This document shows, piece by piece, positions 1 to 12,113 of a DNA stretch of 64,000 nt. Location of the stretch: assembly GCA_030686995.1 (NCBI GenBank), contig CM060681.1, positions 162,279,333-162,343,332 of the forward strand, given 5' to 3'. How positions within the stretch are numbered: position 1 is the stretch's first letter; every line of letters starts with the position of its first letter. Under the pieces are notes generated by a model. That model saw only the letters and a program-made list of their open reading frames with translations. It did no database searches and was not told the origin of the DNA. Both the position numbers and the translations under genes were made by a program. This DNA is from Artemisia argyi. Its lineage: Eukaryota; Streptophyta; Magnoliopsida; Asterales; Asteraceae.

Positions 1-456
1 GCACAAAACCTTAATTAGGTCATAACTTCTCGAAATTAGGACTAAACTATCTCAAATCTTTACCATAAGTTACCACCACTTAGTATAAGTCTCCTAGGAC
101 TTAATATTAGTCACTAGACACCCATAGGACCCTGAATTAGGCACTAAACCCTAGGCTAGGATCAAATCATAAACTATACAAAACAAGGTGAAACCTAAAC
201 CTAAAGCTTAAACCTAGCCATTTAGTACCTCAAATGAACCAAGCAACCACCCTAGAACCTCCCTAATACTAACCTATCACCTAGCACCTCTAAGCACCCA
301 AGCAAGGTGGTATATCACCACCTTGTCACCTTCTTTGACCCGCAGCATCACCATGACCACAACCGGCCTAGGCAGCCCCCTAGCTACCATGTAGCTCATC
401 CCCATCACCATATAGACCCTACACACCACCCTCTAGCTCAGCTTACTCAACCCCTC
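1..456. other. Flank of the Tekay-like element, unassigned
   Basis: No gene is recognisable. The stretch is rich in short CCTAG/ACCCTAGG-like phrases and is joined by the Tekay insertion to the sequence resuming at 20411, which has a TATA-like motif. The interrupted sequence may itself be an old LTR or a promoter region. Nothing further can be supported. Confidence 0.4.
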
Positions 457-3400
457 TGTAGCAACCCATAAATTTTCACACATCAAAATGACTATTTTGC
501 CCTTTTGACTTTGACTTTTGACTATTTGACTTTTACCGTAACGTAAAAGCAATTACTATGATCAGTAGTTAACCAGTAGTCTTCCAAGTTAAATAATTCA
601 TTCTGTTTTGAATTATTACTTTCTAAACAATTTCGTTCACCTCGGTCTATTTAACGAGAAGTTATCTTGCAAAACGTGAAGACCGCACACAACGCGTACC
701 GGCACAACCCATAATTTTTCAAACTATTGTTTCAAATAATACTACTATTTATTTTTATCAGAAAATACGAATTAGTTATTTTCTGATGTGATGATTTAAA
801 ACTTAAAAACTAGAGGATATATCGCTTTTCCTAAAGAACGATACCAACACCGCATTAATAATGGTTTAAAATCCGATAATTAGTATTCGGAGTCAATAAT
901 TTCGTTTTTATATTATTATTATAAAAAAAAACGATTCCAAAAATATATTTCTCTCAATTACCAATTTGAGGTATCGCGTTTACACTTTAATTCAACGGAA
1001 CGCGGAATACACGAGGTAATAATAATACAAAAATCTCAAATCTTATCCTACTTACTCACCGCCTCTCCCCCTCTCTTTTTAATAGTAGAAGATAGATCAG
1101 ATCTTATCTTTCCCTCCCTCCAAAATCGTTCCATCTCTCTCTCTCTCTCAAATGTTCACCTTCTCTCGATCATAAACTTATCTACAAAAACCAAAGGGAT
1201 GATCAGTTGCAATCCACTCTATCACCAGTTGATAACACCCCAGCCATCACTATCAAGGAGAAAGACCAAGGGTGAGTGGCTACGGGTTTAGATGGTGAGG
1301 TAAGGGTCTCATTTGGTTCAAGTAGCCACCACCACAGCCGCTCCTCCATCTCAACATCTCCGTCTCTCTCCTTCTCGTTGGTATGTTCATCACCATCAAA
1401 CAACCTTCCGTTTGATACTTATATTTTTATTCGAATACAAACTGATTTACATAGTTTTCGTGGATTAAAAATAAGGATTAAAACATGTTTTGATTCATTC
1501 GTGTGGTTAAAGTGGTGTTTATTTCTGTCTCGGTATATATCCACCCGAAGGGGAATTTGTTTGGCTTATTTCAATTGCTTATTTTGGTGGCTTATGCTTA
1601 TTTTGGTTTGTGTTGGGTTCGATTAAGCCACACTAGGGTGTTTATTTGTGCTCGGCCAAGAATCACCCAAGAGGGTGTTTGTTGCAAGTTACAGCCACCC
1701 GAAGGGTGTGCTTGTTGTTGTGACTGACCACTAAGTCCATCCAAAGGGGGTGCGTTTACTTGTTTACTTTGTGCACAACATGTTGCTTTCTGTCCAGCCA
1801 AAACCATCCCCAACCAGGGGTATTGTTGGCTGCTAAAACGGCCCAACCAGGGGTGTTTGTTGGCTGCCAAAACAGCCCCAAGACCAGCCCCAACCGAGGG
1901 TGTTTAGTGGCTGCAAAACAGCCCCAAATAGGGGTGTTTGTGTGCTGATTTTCTGCACCAAATGGGAGTATTCGTGTGCTGATTTTCTGCACCAAATGGG
2001 TGCGTTTTGTTTGTCTATTTACTGCATACATGAGCTGTTTGGAACAGCTCACTACAGTCCCGCCTTTTCGGCGATATCTAGAGTTCTACAACTCCGGTTG
2101 ATGCACCGTTTGCGGCTACATTTAAGTTTATGCCTTACCAACATTTCATAAAACTGGGCCGAACTCCAGAAATGACTAGAACCATGAGCTTTTTCTGACT
2201 GAAATCTGGTGTGCAGATTTTGACACCTTTCGCCATTTTGGCTCTCATTTACTCATCGGGATGATTTATGAGGTGCGCCACCCGGAGAAACGACCACAAG
2301 ACATAGCTCTATCACCCTATCTAGTTACCTAAGGCCCATAACTCACTGAGTTGTGCAGACTTTCCAATCTTTGGGACTGTTTCAGAATTTCAGGTTTCTA
2401 ACTCAAACATAGGGCTTGTTTTAGCAAATCTTCAAGTTACAAACCTCATGTACCATGTCAAATACATATATAATCTTACGAGGGTTTAGGATTAATGTAT
2501 TGCACTCTTAATGGACTTATGACTTAATAACAAATCACTTATTACCGGACTTTATTACACGGACTGTCACTTGTTTATTATTGGATTTCTACCCAATAAC
2601 CAATAAATACAAGTTGGAACTTCTAATGACTATTTATTAGTTAAACGTAACTAATCCATATATCTCGTTTATATATCTGCTTATCTGGTTCATACCGGTT
2701 TATTCTTTTATACGTGCTTATTACCTTTCATACTTATGCTATATGATTTGTGCTTTGGCGTGCGTTTTGTCTGAGTCTATGACTTTATACCACCACACGA
2801 ATGGGATACTAAGCTTTTTACAAACATTGATACAAATATTCCACGAAAACTACGACACTCTACCTTTTGAAACTCATACGTATCGATTACTTTCTGCGTA
2901 TTATGTTTTGAGACAAGCTTATATTCATTAGGTTATGCCGATTCTGTATTGTTGCGCTCTAATTATTGACATCACTTATGTTACTATTCTGCCATACTCC
3001 TTGGCACAGTTGTGTTCATTACGTCACTACATCCCAAGGTGAGTTCATAGCCCCACTTTCCATTACTTAATTGTTTTACAAACCCTTGGGGGGAATACAT
3101 GCTATTTTAACCGAACACAATGCTTTCAAATTGTATGATTGCCTGATTGTTTTATTATCACTAAGTACCAGCCTTGCTAAACCGAGATCCCTTATTATGA
3201 ACCATTTAATCACTAGCAATAGTGAGCGCGAATATTGTGAATAGGCCTATTGGGATTGACGAATCCCATTTGTATTGACTAAATTCATACAAATGCATTA
3301 ATATTTGAGACATGGGTATGACAGCAAAGTACCTACCGGGATAAATCTGCTGATCGATATTGGTACACGTTAACGTTTTGGTGTCATAAGCTTAGTAATG

Positions 3401-3800
3401 ATAATAACCGTTTTGTTTTCCAACCATTGGTGTGAGCCTATAACTCACACTACCAACATATTGTGTTCAAACTTTAAACAAACTCTATGAATATCACTCA
3501 ACCTTTGTGTTGACCTCTCAAGCATGTATTTCAGGTTCATGACGATCAAGGATGGCACGGAAGGACACGGATACTCAAGAGGGCTATAAATTTTATTATC
3601 ATTCAAAAACTCATTTAATGTAAATTTTAAACATGGAACCATTTGGGACCTCATTTTGTAATCTCTGATATTTATACAATTTGAATGATAAATCTTTTAA
3701 AACGACTCAATTGGAGTCCGTTTTCTATTATTGTGACTATTGTGCCGTCGAGTAACACCCAGTTTGAATTCCGCTGCAACCATGAATTGGGGGTGTTACA
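457..3800 (+). repeat. 5' LTR of the Tekay-like element (3344 bp)
   Basis: It is a direct copy of 17072-20405. The start is fixed by TGTAGCAACC after the target duplication, and the end by GTGTTACA directly before the primer site. It holds a CT-rich microsatellite near 1135-1150 and an imperfect minisatellite near 1800-2010. Short ORFs on both strands recur in the other LTR and have no protein-family signature. Confidence 0.93.
1800..2010. repeat. Imperfect minisatellite inside the Tekay-like LTR
   Basis: Units of roughly 35-40 bp repeat the phrases CAGCCCCAACC, AGGGGTGTTTG and TTGGCTGCCAAAA, followed by two copies of a unit containing GCTGATTTTCTGCACCAAAT. The same array occurs at about 18405-18615 in the 3' LTR. 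It is open in several frames on both strands, which accounts for the short repetitive ORFs seen here. Confidence 0.75.
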
Positions 3801-3803
3801 GAT

Positions 3804-3815
3804 TGGTACCAGAGC
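3804..3815 (+). other. Primer-binding site, initiator-Met tRNA type
   Basis: The sequence tggtaccagagc starts 3 bp after the 5' LTR. It matches the usual plant tggtatcagagc site except for one base (C for T). It would prime minus-strand DNA synthesis from the 3' end of initiator methionine tRNA. Confidence 0.8.
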
Positions 3816-6335
3816 CATGGTTATAGAGAAACGGGTCTAATTGAGACCTAAACTATAACTACACTTACAAGCAAAAACATTTTTATAGCCTTCCGCTCTT
3901 CGTGTCTTCCATCCTCCAGACGATTATGGACTTAGTAAGCATGTTATGCTACACAAACATATTAGTATATTCATATATACCCGTTTTGAGCATTTCCCCG
4001 TAGACATTTTTATGCTACACAAACATAATTGCATATTAATATATGTACCCTAAACATAATTGAGCATTTCTCCGTAAGCATTTTATACTACATGAACATA
4101 TTAGTATATTGATATATAAACTCGGTTTATTTTCAATCATTTATCTAAACAATGGACTAAACATATCTGCGTATGCCTATTCTAGGGCATTACGACACAA
4201 CCAGATTCTCCCAATCATGTTCCTACTCCAACATTTTATGTCCAAGACATTGTAACTGATTGCAATGGTCTTTCCTATTTTCCAAGACATTGTATTATAC
4301 AATGGTCTTAACCATTTCTCAAATGTTTTGAGTCACACAATGGTCTAACCTACTTCCCAGACATTGTGAATTGCACAATGGTCTAACCTACTTCCGAGAC
4401 ATTGTATTTTGTGCAATGGTCTCTAGAATTATTCCATCACATCATCAATATCATTTCATATGACATCAAAAACCCATCACAATCTATCGTTTTCTAAATA
4501 GAATATGAGATTTCTAAAGGATAAACTAATCCATCACCTACAAAAGCTGAAGTTCAGCTCTACATTCATCAAAGTTTTCTTCTGAAACCTTCATTGTTAA
4601 AAGCACGTGATACTGGCCAAGTATGGACTGTTACTTAAAACTTCCTTTCCACACACATACCTACCCGTACTATCTCCTATGCAATGGAATGTGAAAACAT
4701 GGGTTACAAGTCTTGTATGGGCGGGACTTGCAACTGAAGGGTTTGACATCGCCTTTGTTTAGTGGACAGTTTCCCGAAAGCAACGGACATATCACAAGTA
4801 TACCTAATTTAGGTATTTGAAAATTTTATCGAACCTCGGCTAAATATAGACTAGTCACCTATATTTAACCTAGGGACAGTGGAATATAGTCTGACTAACT
4901 ATATTCGACTTAAAATTTTCAAATACTGAGAATAGTTGTACTAGGGTTATGTTCAGGTTAATTTCCTACATGAACTCGATAAACCACCAAAATTCATTAA
5001 AACAATCTAGAGACACGATAGTGTCTTACCACTCAGCGAGATCTTAACACCTTATTTGTAATACCTAATTTCATTCTTGAAAGTTTTCATTTATGAGATA
5101 ATCCGAACTACTATCTTGAGATAGTTATCAATTCTTCTCTTTATCCCGTAGAAGTACTAGCCTGTTTAGGTCCTAAGGATACCATTCTGTCATAAACCTT
5201 TAAAATCTCTTAAAATTTTAAAGCAAACTTGACATCTCTATCAATATTAATGTTAAGCATACACTACACACTTTTGTTCATCAACATATCACATCATTAT
5301 CTTCACAACTGTTGCAACCACAAGCTCATTAACAGATCTTGATGCACTTTTAAAGCTCAAATCATCCTTAGTTACACCACAAGCACCCTCATCAGCTTTA
5401 CAAGATTGAATATCCATTTTGTACTTTTGGAATACCAGTATCATCTCGTAATACACTACCTTGTAACTCACCGGCTAAGTATGAATGTTGTGTTGGGAAT
5501 TCTTAGGTAGGATGATTTATAATGTCCTTATTTGAAATGGATTGGGATGCCTTTTCATTTAAATAAAGAAATTGTAAATCACCGAACCATAAGTTTATAT
5601 TCCTCTATTTACATTGTTTGGGATGCCTCTCTATGTAAATAAAGAATTATAAACAAGTGGGCTTAGTTGTATCCGATATGACATGAGTATGAACTCGAAC
5701 TTTAGAATCTCCAGTATTCTATTTCTCAGCAAAAGTTTTTAAGATTTCATTAGAACTTCCTAAGTTCATTCATAAGTTGTCACTTTTGTCGTTGCAAATC
5801 TTTACAATCATGAGTTATTTATTGAGTTAACAAACTTGTTACACTTTTGACTTGGTTCAGTCTCAAACTAACAGATTGTGTTTGATATTCTACCTACTTT
5901 ACTTGAGTGTGTGGACACCTACACATAAACTCTCCCAAGAGTTCCTTCCATTTGTTGACCTTTATTTTAGAGACATTGTTTCTCGAAATGTTCTCTCTCC
6001 ACATCCCCACACCGTTTGTTACTATTGTTATTTTTGCCATTATTTAATTCATGAGTAGACCGAGCTCTTACAACATGATCCACTGGCTTACGAGACATCA
6101 AAATTGATTCTTCATCTAGGCACCTAAATGCAACCACTCTCTCTAGGCTTTTGAAACTGCTGCATTTGCAACTCATGAAATCCTTGTGAAAACAACCTCT
6201 TAACACCTGGCACAACAATCACTCGAAGAGGCGCCACAACATTTGGTTCTCCAATATTTTCAGCTAGCCCTGCAACATTAGACTCTCTAATTGTGTTAGT
6301 CCTCCAAACATCTATACCCTTACTTTATTTCTTAC
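3816..6335. other. Decayed 5' internal region of the Tekay-like element
   Basis: No gag or protease frame is recognisable. The region holds a series of AGACATTGT/ACAATGGTCT inverted repeats at about 4233-4430. It also has a 16-bp inverted repeat (gtatttgaaaatttta near 4813-4828, partner near 4911-4926) and a doubled phrase TTGGGATGCC (about 5540 and 5620). A minus-strand frame at about 5970-6300 is open in part, but I could not match it to a family. Confidence 0.5.
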
Positions 6336-6340
6336 AAATG

Positions 6341-9300
6341 TGATGAGTGCTCAAACACTCATCATTTTTGGTCTAATATGAACTGCAAAACATACAAAAA
6401 ACACTAAGTAATGCATCAAAATACTGAAAATATTCCAAAATTGTGTTTTATATGTTTTAGATGCAAAACGAGTAAAAACAAATGAAAAACGCACAAAGTT
6501 TGCAAAATTGGCAGTTTCAGTCCCCCAACTTTCATAAAATTACAAAACTAGTCCCTGGATATTCAAAATATGGAAAATTATCACCAAAGGTCATTTTGAA
6601 ATCATAAAATGTCATATTTAGTCCTTTGGTGAAAAATTGGAAAGTTTTGGAAATTTACAGTTTAAGTCCCTGGAGTTTCAGATTTTGGCAGTTTCAGTCC
6701 CTGGTGGGATAATTTTGAATGAAAACTCAATATTGGTCCTTGGGAATTCATAAAAATCACTTTTAGTCCCTGGGAGAAAGTTTTGGGGAAAATTACATGT
6801 TTGGTCCCTGGATTTTGCAAAAGTGACAAATTTGGTCCCCGAGCGTTTTATTTTGGAAAATTACATTTTTGATTCTTGGTTTATTGAAATTAACAAGTTT
6901 TGGTCCTTATGATATTTATGGAAAGGTTTCATATTCAGTCCTTGCATTTTCTATAAATTGCAAGAAAGATCCTTGTAATTTTAGTACTTAACCAAATACA
7001 CCCTAAACTAAATAAACCAAACAAACACCCCTTTTACCTAATCCATTAATCTGATCCAGCAAACACCCAGCCCACCTGCTACCCAAGCCCACCAACAAAA
7101 CAGATAACCCACACTGGCGTTGACCCAGTCAACACCCTCACCCCTAACCTCCATTACCCGACCACTGTTCACCACCCTAAACACCCCTAATTCCCAGGCT
7201 TATGCCCCCCCATCCTCTCCAATCACCCACCAAACACTCAACTACACCCATACCTTCCCCCCTCCTCATTTAATGCCCACCAAACCCACTCAACTGCTCC
7301 AAATTTGTTTTCCCGCCAAATTTGAATAGATGGCTCAGATGAAAGATAGCCATCCAATGGCTCACAAGCATGGTGGGAAAGTCAAGTGGAAGCTCAGAGG
7401 CTATAAAAAGAAAGAAAAAAGAGAAGAACAAGTAGTAGTTAATTTAGCCTAGTCTAGTGTCGAATTTAGAAAAAGTTTAATTTTTAGTTGTATTCTCTAG
7501 TTTAAAATTAGGTGTTATCTTCATTCTCAGTTCATGTAAACCTTATTCTCATAATAAATTTCTAATTTCATTATCAGTCATTGCAATATTCTTACTCAAA
7601 TTCTCTTAAGTTTGGTTATGGTAATTGTAGTTGTTGTTTCAGATTTCTAAGCTATCACATCTGTTCTATTAAGCCTGTTTAAGGTAATTCATAAGCTTTT
7701 ATAAGCTCTGGAAGGTTTAAAAGAGATTTTAGTTCAAAATGGTTCCAGTCAACAAAAGTCAAACATGGGACATATGATGTTTTAGCAGATTCAGAAATGG
7801 ATTTTGTGGGTTAAATAAGCTTCAGTTGGTTATTACTAAGTTCATATAAGCTCTATGCCATTATTTGAAGGTTAGAATCACTTTTCTCCTTTCCATTTCC
7901 AATTTCAGCTTATATTTTATCTTGCACTCACTGTTTAGTTAAAATCTATTACAAGTGCTTATATTTGGTTGTTATTTGTTTAACTCAGTTAGGTTTAGCT
8001 TAGTGATCAACTGTGTGTGTTTAAATAGCCAAAATCAACTCTGTTGTTTTGCAAAATTTCCATTTCAGTTTTTAAGGGTGTGTTTGGATCAGCCTATCCA
8101 GCAATCTTTTGGTTGTTGTTTTGTTGTTGTCTTGTTTTAGCCATACCACATGAGGTATATTTAGGTCTAGTAAGCTTTGAAATCCAGGTTTTAAAAGCAC
8201 CAAAGTCAAAATTCCACCCAAATCCCCTCACAGTCCACTGTTGGGACAGTGGAACCCCCAAACTCACCCATTTTGGTTAAATCTTGTATACTAATCTTAG
8301 TTTGGTCTTTAAACAACATATAACAACTTAATTTGCATGTAGGATCAGTTAGAAATTAGCAAAAGTCAAAGTTTCCAATTTTCTTAAAAAGTCAAATAAG
8401 CACATTCCAGATTTTTACAAAAGTCCCAACAATTGTTTAGAATTTTGTGTTTGGTTTTATTGTGTGAAACTTGTTTCTATTTACTCTCTACCAGCTCAAT
8501 TTTGAGTGTCCATCTTTGTTACATTTTTGCTAATTTTCTTGTGGGCCCCACAAGTCACCAAAGTGACTTGCAGGCTCACTGTGTGCCCTGCTGCACAGAT
8601 ACATGCCCACCACCACCACTTGGTGGTGGTTTTCTGGGCAACCCAGTGGACAACAACCCTCCACCTTGGTTCCTAGCAACTCCCCACATGGTAGGCTTCC
8701 CATTTTGAGCTTTTGTTTGACCTGAGTATCACTGGGACCCACCTGGAATTACCCCCAAACATCTGTCCCATTTTCAGTTTCAAGCAAATAAGCCAAGTGC
8801 TTATTCTTTGCTTATAGCTTATTGTGTGGTTCTTTTTGGCTTTTTCCAGCTTATTAATGTTTAAATAACTTAATTGTACCAGATTCCACCCTTGTGGGTC
8901 CCACCAAAGCTGGTTTAGCTTATTTTTCCATTTTGGTCAACCAAAGTCAACTATCTTGACTTTTGGCTTATTCCAGCTTATTTTTAAGTTTTCAAAAAGT
9001 TTGTTTTTATTAAAGTTTGTTGTTTTTAAGTATTTAGTAGATTTGTAAAAGAAAAATCAAGAAAAACCAATTTAAAATTAAGTGATAGTTTCTATTTAAT
9101 GTAATTTAATTTTAATTTTCATTTTTAAATTTTAATTAAGTGGTTGTCATTTTTATATTTTTATTAATTACCTAGTATATTAAAGTATTTATAATAAATT
9201 TTTCAGATTTTTATTTGGTCATTTAGTATTTATTAGATTTAATATTAGTTTTATTAATAATTAATTAATATTAAGTTTAAAATAGCATAATTAGTTTTTA

Positions 9301-10061
9301 TTAAGTAAAATCAAGTTTTTATATTTTTTATAGCTTTTATATGTTATAAAGTAATTTTAGAAATTTTATTAGAATTATTACTGTTCATTTAGTAATTTTC
9401 TTAATTTAAAATAGTTTAATTGATAATTAGTAATTAATAAGTAATTAATTAATAGAAAAATCACAAAAAGACAAAAATAGTTATTTTTAATTTTAGAACT
9501 TATTTTTAGTCATTTTACAATTTTAGAAATTTTATTTTCACATTTTTAGTATTTAATTAATAATGTATTATATTTAAGTATTTTAAATATTAATAATAAG
9601 TAATAAATAGTTTTTAATTAATATTAAATAATTAATTAGTGTAAAAATTTATTTTAATTTTCTAAAAAGTTTCTTTTACTTTTAACTTTGTAAAAAAGTC
9701 ATTTTCACCCCCTGGGTATTTTCAGATTTACGTTTTCACTTTTTATTTTGTACGTTTACGTTTTATTTAAAACGTAACGTACGCGTTTTTAGGTTTAAAT
9801 CGTTTCTGGTATTTCTTAGCTTCCCGTCTTATTCATATAGCTTGTTTAAGCTATTTCCTCGTATATTCCTTAGTTCAAATAACTCAAAACCTTTTCCCAT
9901 CCAATTTCACCCGATCAAATAACCGTTTGTTTACAATTCACACCTCATCGGGACTTACGACCCGGGGAAACCTTATACTTCCGCGGTGCATTGATTCTAG
10001 GCTGTCTAACTTTGTTGACCATACCCTGGTCAATATAAGTTAGGTGGTTTCGCATCAATCA
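6341..10061 (+). repeat. 5' LTR of the Athila-like element (3721 bp)
   Basis: It is nearly identical to 12904-16624. Three sub-regions are visible. Positions 6500-6960 carry a loose repeat of a GTCCCTGG phrase, 7000-8950 is mixed composition with repeated AGCTTATT words, and 9000-9700 is extremely AT-rich. A TATA-like word in GGCTATAAAAAG (about 7400) could serve the LTR promoter. Small ORFs at 7120, 7955, 8044 and 8433 recur in the other LTR and look accidental. Confidence 0.95.
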
Positions 10062-10066
10062 AAATT

Positions 10067-10083
10067 TGGCGCCGCTGCCGGGG
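10067..10083 (+). other. Primer-binding site, Athila-like (Asp-tRNA type)
   Basis: The sequence tggcgccgctgccgggg begins 5 bp after the 5' LTR. It is very close to the tggcgccgttgccgggg site known in Athila and related gypsy elements. This is the main sequence evidence for the lineage. Confidence 0.8.
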
Positions 10084-10310
10084 AGGTTGTGCGCGTTTAT
10101 CTAAACGGTTTTTCTGATTAGTGTCTTTGGAATTCGTTCCATTGTACATTTATCCATCCTTGTTCATATTTTCATAAAAACAAAAACCAAAAAAGATTTT
10201 CTTTATCCTTTGTACAAAATGTTTACCCAAAAACCCAAAAATATTCACCTTTACCCTCTCGCACATTTGATTCTTCATCCCTACCCCTCCCAAACCATTT
10301 GATTCTTTCT

Positions 10311-12113
10311 ATGTCTCATCCACACTTTCTGGTTTGCCAGTGGTGTGGTAGTTCTCATAATGGTGGTAATTGCCCCAGTTGTGGCATGGTAGAGTCAGGA
10401 AACAGGTCTGTCTATAACCAGGATCCCTATTCCTACCATGGCACGACTGATTTATTCCATCAGTTACCACACCATGATACTCAGCAGTTTTACTGTTGTG
10501 AGTACTGTGGTGGTTCACATTACAGTTCTGATTGTCAATCGGGAAACACGCTTGTCTATGAGCAGTTTCTTGATAACGGTTATGACTCTAGCACGTACAA
10601 CCCACAGCCTCAACAGTTTTACTGTTGTGATTTCTGTGGAGGTCCACACTTTAGTTCAGATTGTCAAACGGGGAATCCATACCCTTGTGACAATTTTGAC
10701 ACACCTTTTTACGACCAACCTCCACAGTACGATATGAATCAAGCACTTCTTCCAGAAATGCAAAATCTGATGAAAATCGTTGATGAGCTTAAGGGTTTAG
10801 TTGACGACTTTGCCCAAAGACATACTCATCAAAAATCCATGGAAGAATTGCTTGCTGAAGAGCAGGCTGCTAGAATAAATTCCCAAGATGAATATGAAAA
10901 ATCTATTCGGGAATCCATTGCAAGAGAAAAAGCAGCCAAATCTAGCTCTTTGTTCCGTTTTATTCCTGATGACAGTGATGATGAGGATACACTTGACATC
11001 CTTGAATTTTATAAAACTTCAAGTTCATCAGTTGATACCCCAGCAGTTGAGATCCCATCTCAAACAACTGCTATCACACCCGAGGCTCCCACTCACTCTT
11101 TGATCATGGGGGACGAGCATCTTGACACTGTTCCTGATAAGGAATCGGACGAATTCATAAAGTCTAGTGTTGAGAACCTTGTTCCAATCCCGAGAGAGTC
11201 ACAGGGAACTCTTGATGATATGTGTGATATTCCTTCACCCATTGAGTGTCCTAAAGATCAATTTGAGACTTTCTCAGATTTTAGCGATGATTGTATATCT
11301 TATGGAGACATCGAATATGTTGAGGCATCAGTTCCACAAACTGATGCTGATCATCTTCTTGAGGAGTTCGCTGATGAACTTGCTCACATCAATCCACTTT
11401 CATTGGAAAGTGATGATGGTCTCCTTGACTTCGAAGCCGATCTGGGAGAAATTGAAAGTCTCCTATATCATGATCCGTCACTCACTTCTGATCCCGACAA
11501 TCTAATAGAGAATGATAATCTCTTTGTTCCTGAAACATTCAATACGACTCTCACCAATCCTCTATTTGAATTCGAATCTGAATTCACTATGATTTCTAAC
11601 AATCCAATCTTTGACGAGGATTGTGATGAGTCCACAATGGAACATGAGTCCACAGATTCACATCTTGTGAATAATTCTCTTCATGAGGAGTTCTCCGGTG
11701 AACCCACTCATCATGTCATGACTCCTCCGGAGTTTGATAGCCCGGGGGGAGATGCTCTCAATTATGAGAATTTGCAGATTCCCACCCACCCTCCCGGGTT
11801 GTTTACGAGCTTACCTTTTGGAATCCAAACTCAGGCTATTGAGCCTCCTCTCGAGGAAGAAGATCAAATCATGCTTTTTATCATGGTTTTCTTCCTTTTC
11901 TTCACCTACAGGGTGACTTCTTCTCTTCTTCACTCCTTCGGGAGTGAGGACACTATATTTGATCCCGGCATTTTCATGTATCATTATCTTGAGCCGGATA
12001 CTTATCTCATCGGTGTGGAACTTTCACGTGCTTCATATGTTTGTCCAAACATTTTGAATGAAAGTCCGATTGAGATTGTTTCTTCCACATCATGCTTCCC
12101 CAAGGACAATTGA
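10311..12113 (+). CDS. Gag-like protein with three zinc knuckles and one C-terminal hydrophobic segment
   Basis: This 600-codon frame is the only ORF of the Athila-like element. The first ATG (10311) is taken as the start; the frame is open slightly further upstream but without an ATG. The N-terminus holds three Cys-His clusters, starting CQWCGSSH, CEYCGGSH and CDFCGGPH, of the form C-x2-C-x3-H-x4-C. They resemble the knuckles of Athila-type gag proteins and probably bind nucleic acid. A predicted helical, charged segment follows (about residues 140-215), then a long acidic Ser/Asp/Glu-rich region. A strongly hydrophobic stretch lies at about residues 519-534 (IMLFIMVFFLFF), followed by a roughly 65-residue tail. 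No protease, RT or integrase motif is present. The frame is intact, which suggests recent selection or very recent insertion. A packaging Gag is the best guess. The membrane-like segment would be unusual for Gag and could reflect fusion with an env-like tail. Confidence 0.8.
   Translation: MSHPHFLVCQWCGSSHNGGNCPSCGMVESGNRSVYNQDPYSYHGTTDLFHQLPHHDTQQFYCCEYCGGSHYSSDCQSGNTLVYEQFLDNGYDSSTYNPQPQQFYCCDFCGGPHFSSDCQTGNPYPCDNFDTPFYDQPPQYDMNQALLPEMQNLMKIVDELKGLVDDFAQRHTHQKSMEELLAEEQAARINSQDEYEKSIRESIAREKAAKSSSLFRFIPDDSDDEDTLDILEFYKTSSSSVDTPAVEIPSQTTAITPEAPTHSLIMGDEHLDTVPDKESDEFIKSSVENLVPIPRESQGTLDDMCDIPSPIECPKDQFETFSDFSDDCISYGDIEYVEASVPQTDADHLLEEFADELAHINPLSLESDDGLLDFEADLGEIESLLYHDPSLTSDPDNLIENDNLFVPETFNTTLTNPLFEFESEFTMISNNPIFDEDCDESTMEHESTDSHLVNNSLHEEFSGEPTHHVMTPPEFDSPGGDALNYENLQIPTHPPGLFTSLPFGIQTQAIEPPLEEEDQIMLFIMVFFLFFTYRVTSSLLHSFGSEDTIFDPGIFMYHYLEPDTYLIGVELSRASYVCPNILNESPIEIVSSTSCFPKDN

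Noticed and set aside
1203..2151. Overlapping short ORFs on both strands (and copies at 17808-18756)
   Set aside because: They lie in the Tekay-like LTR, are repeated in the other LTR, follow minisatellite periodicity and show no protein-family motif.
5967..6300. Minus-strand frame possibly resembling a gag fragment
   Set aside because: It is on the wrong strand for the enclosing element, and the resemblance was too weak to name.
7120..8742. Short ORFs in the Athila-like LTR, identical in the second LTR
   Set aside because: Conserved only because the LTRs are nearly identical. No domain, no codon pattern, and they overlap on opposite strands.
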